36,021 bases of DNA from Nitrososphaerota archaeon (GTDB lineage Archaea; Thermoproteota; Nitrososphaeria; Nitrososphaerales; Nitrosopumilaceae). Shown here in pieces: positions 33,076-36,021 of the stretch. The notes under the pieces were generated by a model. The model saw nothing but the letters and a program-made list of their open reading frames with translations. It made no database searches and was not told where the DNA came from. Location of the stretch: positions 1 through 36,021 of the forward strand of contig JABGTD010000070.1 of the NCBI GenBank assembly GCA_018647405.1. The letters run 5' to 3'. Every line of letters starts with the position of its first letter. Position 1 is the stretch's first letter. A program made the position numbers and the translations under genes.

Positions 33076-34007
33076 CTTATTTCAAGCATTCTTTCAATTG
33101 CAAGTCGTGCCTTGTCAGCAGTTTCTTTTGGAACGGTAACTAGATGTTCCTCATTTAATAGAGAATTATAGACTTTTTCTAGCGTAATCATTTTCATATA
33201 TTCACATTCTGCTTTTTCTGATGCAGGAATGAATTTCTTACCAGGATTTTGTTGTTTCATTCTGTATAAAATTCCAGTTTCAGTTGCAACTACAAATTCA
33301 TTTGATTTAGAGTTTTTGACGTGATTCATCATTCCTTCAGTAGATAATATTTGTACTTGATTGGATTTGTAGCTACCATTTGCAACATCGTACATCATAG
33401 GAGTAGTACAGCTGCATTCAGGATGAATTAAAAATTCTGCATTAGCGAGTGACTTTAGTTTTTCTTTTACATGATCAGGTGTAATGCCAGCATGTACATG
33501 ACATTCTCCTGCCCAAATTAACATGTTTTTTCTACCAGTCATTTTTGCAACATATGATCCTAAGAACATATCAGGTAAGAATAAAATTTCTTTTTCATCA
33601 GGAATTGCTTTTACAACATTTACAGCATTTGATGAAGTACAACAATAATCTAATTCAGATTTTATTTCAGCAGTAGTGTTAACATAACCAACTGCAATTG
33701 AATTTGGATGTTCAGATTTCCATTTTTTTAATTGATCAATATTTATTGAATCAGATAATGAGCAACCTGCATTGGTATCAGGAATGAGAACTTTTTTTTC
33801 AGGACTAATTATTGCTGCAGTTTCAGCCATGAAATGTACGCCACAAAATAAAATTGTCTTGTGAGGAGTTTTTGCTGCTTGACGTGCAAGCCCTAAAGAA
33901 TCACCGACAAAATCAGCTACGTCTTGAACTTCAGGAATTTGATAATTGTGTGCTAGAATGACTATATCTTTTTCCCGTTTCAATTCTTCAATCTTATCTT
34001 TTAACAT
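33072..34007 (-). CDS. nadA: Quinolinate synthase A
   Basis: 311 aa, [4Fe-4S] enzyme condensing iminoaspartate with dihydroxyacetone phosphate. Substrate residues lie in ILAHNYQIPEVQDVADFVGDS; cluster cysteines are in LFCGVHFMAE, HPECSCTTPM and SEKAECEYMK. DTNAGCSLSDSI and the central YVNTTAEIKSELDYCCTSSNA are also typical. GGAGGGAG lies about 9 bp upstream of ATG 34007 as a strong ribosome-binding site, and TTTAAA about 27 bp upstream could be a BoxA. No nadB or aspartate dehydrogenase gene is in the window. Confidence 0.97.
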   Translation of the reverse strand: MLKDKIEELKREKDIVILAHNYQIPEVQDVADFVGDSLGLARQAAKTPHKTILFCGVHFMAETAAIISPEKKVLIPDTNAGCSLSDSINIDQLKKWKSEHPNSIAVGYVNTTAEIKSELDYCCTSSNAVNVVKAIPDEKEILFLPDMFLGSYVAKMTGRKNMLIWAGECHVHAGITPDHVKEKLKSLANAEFLIHPECSCTTPMMYDVANGSYKSNQVQILSTEGMMNHVKNSKSNEFVVATETGILYRMKQQNPGKKFIPASEKAECEYMKMITLEKVYNSLLNEEHLVTVPKETADKARLAIERMLEIS

Positions 34008-34117
34008 CCGAAATTCTCCCTCCAGTAATGATTTAAAGTATTATTATTTTACCAAAAAATACATAGAAATTTTGTTTTGAGGTAATTCTTGCCGTCATTT
34101 TGTTATTGAATTTATAA

Positions 34118-34192
34118 CGGGTCCGAAGGGATTCGAACCCCCGGCCTAATGCTCCGCAAGCACTCGCTCTATCCATGCTGAGCTACGAACCC
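34118..34192 (-). tRNA. tRNA-Arg, anticodon GCG
   Basis: The minus strand folds into a full cloverleaf of 75 nt: acceptor GGGTTCG/CGGACCC, D-stem GCTC/GAGC, anticodon stem AGTGC/GCATT with loop TTGCGGA (anticodon GCG, reading CGC and CGU), variable loop AGGCC, and T-arm with TTCGAAT. The discriminator is G and no CCA is encoded. No intron is visible. TTTTTAACAAT about 25 bp upstream of the 5' end is a likely BoxA. Confidence 0.95.
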
Positions 34193-34210
34193 ATTAACTT
34201 ACTTTGAAAA

Positions 34211-34221
34211 ATTGTTAAAAA
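34211..34221 (-). promoter_or_regulatory. Putative BoxA of the tRNA-Arg gene
   Basis: On the minus strand TTTTTAACAAT is centred about 24-25 bp before the first base of the tRNA. This is the standard spacing for an archaeal TATA element. Confidence 0.45.
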
Positions 34222-34235
34222 CGTTTGGAAAAAAA

Positions 34236-34973
34236 TTATGCTTCTTTTTCTGCGGGTTTAACGTAGAGATAATTCATTACAACACCTGCAATGATACCAC
34301 CAATGATTGGTCCTACCCAGTATAGCCATTGAACTTCCCATAAACCTACATCTCCAGATACTAAAGTAGGTGAAAAGGAACGTGCAGGATTCATTGAGGC
34401 ACCAGTTAATGGAACACCAACTAAGTGCAGTAAAAAGACCATACCACCAATTGCACCGCCGTAAATCTGCTTTGGTGCTTTTATGTGAACTGCAGTCATG
34501 TAAATTACAACAACTAAAAAGAATGTCAAAATAATTTCAACTGCTAATCCAGACATCATGCTGTTGCCTAGTAGTTCACTTGGACCTCCATGTGCACCCC
34601 AGAATACCTTCTTACCAATTTCTGGAAATAGTGCTTGTAAACTTAGAGTTGCTACAACTGCACCCATTATTTGAAATAGAATGTATCCGATTCCATTTTT
34701 AACATCAATTTGTTTTGTAATCATCATAGGAATTGTAACTGCAGGATTGATATGCGCACCAGAAATATGTCCAAATGCATAAACCATGAATACGATAATT
34801 CCACCGTGACCAAGTGAAATGAAAATTACGGCTTCAGTTGATAATCCATCGCCATACCATGCAGCAGCTAGAATTACAGATAGAGGTCCAAAGAATACTA
34901 AACCAAATGTTGCAATTGCTTCTGCAAGCCATGCTCTTGGATTAACCATATTCGATGCGAATTTTACATCCAA
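34236..34973 (-). CDS. Aquaporin/glycerol facilitator (MIP family)
   Basis: Up to 245 aa, six transmembrane helices with two re-entrant NPA motifs: SGAHINPAVT in the first half and GASMNPARSFSP in the second, the latter providing the selectivity-filter Arg. The Ser/Phe-Ser-Pro context after the second NPA resembles water channels more than glyceroporins, which often have Asp there. It starts at TTG 34973 or at ATG 34949 (MVNPRAWLAE). It passes water or small neutral solutes across the membrane. It is divergent from the peroxiredoxin gene and next to tRNA-Arg. Confidence 0.93.
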   Translation of the reverse strand: MDVKFASNMVNPRAWLAEAIATFGLVFFGPLSVILAAAWYGDGLSTEAVIFISLGHGGIIVFMVYAFGHISGAHINPAVTIPMMITKQIDVKNGIGYILFQIMGAVVATLSLQALFPEIGKKVFWGAHGGPSELLGNSMMSGLAVEIILTFFLVVVIYMTAVHIKAPKQIYGGAIGGMVFLLHLVGVPLTGASMNPARSFSPTLVSGDVGLWEVQWLYWVGPIIGGIIAGVVMNYLYVKPAEKEA

Positions 34974-35007
34974 TATAAAACATACTGGTTAATTTTAACT
35001 CAAAGAA

Positions 35008-35015
35008 TATTTATC
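35008..35015 (+). promoter_or_regulatory. Putative BoxA (ATATTTAT) for the peroxiredoxin gene
   Basis: ATATTTAT is centred about 26 bp before the ATG at 35037 in the divergent gap with the aquaporin gene, as expected for a leaderless transcript. Confidence 0.4.
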
Positions 35016-35036
35016 TGGAAAAATCGTAAGATTGAT

Positions 35037-35495
35037 ATGATAAAAGAAAAAGAAATGGTGCCAAAATTTCAATTACAAGATGCAGATGGTAATACGATTA
35101 AATCATCTCAGCTGAAAGGAAAAAAGTTTGTTGTGTATTTTTATCCAAGAGATTTTACACCAGGATGTACAACGGAGGCAGATGAATTTTCTAAAGATTA
35201 TAAAAAATTTCAAAAAGCTGGAATTGAGATTGTTGGAATTAGTAAAGATGATGTAACATCACATAGAAAATTTTGTGATAAAATGAATATACCTTACATT
35301 TTACTTGCAGATGTTGAAACAGAAGTTTGTAAAAAGTTTGGCGTATGGGGATTAAAAAAATTCATGGGACGAGAGTTTATGGGAATTAATCGTAGTACAT
35401 TTTTAGTGAATGAAAAAGGTAAAATTTTCAAGGTTTTTCCTAAAGTAAAACCAAAGGGACATTCAAAGGAAGTCCTAGAAGCTTTTCAAAAATAA
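35037..35495 (+). CDS. bcp: Peroxiredoxin of the BCP/PrxQ group
   Basis: 152 aa. It reduces peroxides with the peroxidatic Cys in PRDFTPGCTTEADEF. Other features are FVVYFYP, IEIVGISKDDVTSHRKFCDKMNIPYILLAD and NRSTFLVNEKGKI. Most BCPs carry a resolving Cys five residues after the first (CTxEAC); here that residue is Asp. The enzyme must therefore be 1-Cys or use a distant Cys (in RKFCDK or TEVCKK). It is cytoplasmic and divergent from the aquaporin gene. Confidence 0.94.
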   Translation: MIKEKEMVPKFQLQDADGNTIKSSQLKGKKFVVYFYPRDFTPGCTTEADEFSKDYKKFQKAGIEIVGISKDDVTSHRKFCDKMNIPYILLADVETEVCKKFGVWGLKKFMGREFMGINRSTFLVNEKGKIFKVFPKVKPKGHSKEVLEAFQK

Positions 35496-35517
35496 AATAA
35501 AAGAAGAGTAAGGGCGG

Positions 35518-36021
35518 TTAATGTCCAGTGTTTGCTTTTGCACCTGCAGGTCCCCAACCTTTTGGCATGGAGCCTCTAGTAGATTGTGCTGCTGCTGCGG
35601 CTGCGGCTTCTGCGGCTGCGGCTTCTGCGGCTGCTTTCACATCATCTACTTTTTTCTGTTCTAGACGTACCAAGTATTCTTTCTCATAGTCTTCAAGTTC
35701 TTGCTGCTTTGATTTTCCATCAGATGCACTTCCAGCACTAGCCTGAATTTCAGGTTGTGGAGGTGGTGGAGGTGGTGGAGCAGATTTTGCTTGTCCACTT
35801 GCAGGAGCATCATTTATCCAAGTACCAAATTTTTTGGCTTCCGGATGATATGCAAGTCTTTGTTTTGTTGCAAAGTACTTGTTTCCTGGTGCTGTGTAAC
35901 CAGTGATTTTTGTTTTGTGATCATTCCAGTTGGATGGTGTAACTTCAACTTGTGCTGCAAGAGCTCTGCTACCAAAGTATCTGTTACCAGGTGCAGTGTA
36001 ACCAGTGATTGCAACTTTTTG
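35518..36021 (-). CDS. Partial protein with repeated ITGYTAPGN motif and Ala/Pro-rich tail
   Basis: Only the C-terminal 167 residues are in the window; the frame is open at the right edge and stops at TAA 35518-35520. ITGYTAPGNRYFGSRALAAQ and ITGYTAPGNKYFATKQRLAY are two copies of a ~34-residue repeat. They are followed by a Pro tract, a charged coiled-coil-like segment (KQQELEDYEKEYLVRLEQKK), an Ala-rich EAAAA stretch and a Gly-rich end (GWGPAGAKANTGH). More copies probably lie outside the window. I do not recognise the family; the tail suggests a structural or interaction role. Confidence 0.8.
   Translation of the reverse strand, partial: QKVAITGYTAPGNRYFGSRALAAQVEVTPSNWNDHKTKITGYTAPGNKYFATKQRLAYHPEAKKFGTWINDAPASGQAKSAPPPPPPPQPEIQASAGSASDGKSKQQELEDYEKEYLVRLEQKKVDDVKAAAEAAAAEAAAAAAAQSTRGSMPKGWGPAGAKANTGH

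Overview
The window looks like chromosomal DNA of a low-GC marine-type ammonia-oxidising archaeon (Nitrososphaerota/Thaumarchaeota, Nitrosopumilus-like). This is an inference from gene content: a Y-family polymerase and an Nre protein with PCNA-binding tails, an archaeosortase, Cdc48, aEF1-beta, Rpo7/Spt4, archaeal TruD and Pth2, Mrp/NBP35, GTP-dependent dephospho-CoA kinase, two membrane-bound type 1 copper proteins, a haem O synthase and a proton-pumping pyrophosphatase. Genes are packed tightly on both strands, many start with TTG or GTG, and several convergent genes overlap at their 3' ends. I see no IS element, phage, integrase or CRISPR array.

Layout. 1-3.7 kb: two small unknowns, DNA polymerase IV, an archaeosortase with Ser at the usual Cys position, and Nre. 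3.8-6.3 kb: a BtuF-like binding protein, a 26-aa ORF, and a membrane protein/DsbA-like pair with a Cys-rich small protein. 6.4-10.4 kb: a DEAD-box helicase with Gly-rich repeats, then a rightward series of small thaumarchaeal-type proteins including a stand-alone Lrp ligand domain and a secreted protein ending in a PEFPLG-plus-membrane-helix sorting signal. 10.4-16.2 kb: a DUF255 thioredoxin-fold protein, a zinc alcohol dehydrogenase, a 50-aa Cys-rich protein, a GIY-YIG-like protein, a cupredoxin and membrane proteins. 16.2-20.1 kb, leftward: pth2, a secreted beta-propeller, truD, msrA. 20.2-24.3 kb, rightward: a geranylgeranyl-reductase-family gene broken by one amber codon, a Zn-ribbon protein, aEF1-beta, Cdc48 and a winged-helix-like protein. 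24.3-26.8 kb: haem O synthase divergent from a polytopic cupredoxin, followed by a JAMM protease and a DUF2024 protein. 26.8-31.3 kb: a 315-bp gap with a possible frameshifted zinc-binding ORF, H+-PPase, a SprT-like protein, dephospho-CoA kinase and Mrp. 31.4-35.5 kb: rpo7-spt4-nadC, convergent nadA, tRNA-Arg(GCG), an aquaporin and a peroxiredoxin. The right end cuts a protein with a repeated ITGYTAPGN motif.

How parts fit. Surface processing: the archaeosortase and the PEFPLG protein are a plausible enzyme/substrate pair; the DsbA-like protein and its membrane partner suggest extracytoplasmic thiol oxidation. Electron transfer: the cupredoxins and haem O synthase suit a copper-based respiratory chain. 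Replication and repair: DNA polymerase IV and Nre both end in PIP boxes. Quality control: Cdc48 ends in an HbYX proteasome-docking tail, and MsrA, Pth2, JAMM and SprT-like proteins lie nearby.

Most promising items for a second look: the amber codon in the GGR gene, the Ser-type archaeosortase with its candidate substrate, the DsbA/membrane-protein pair, the frameshifted small zinc ORF, the JAMM-DUF2024 pair and the hairpin at the helicase start. I did not find a large new multi-gene system that I could defend.
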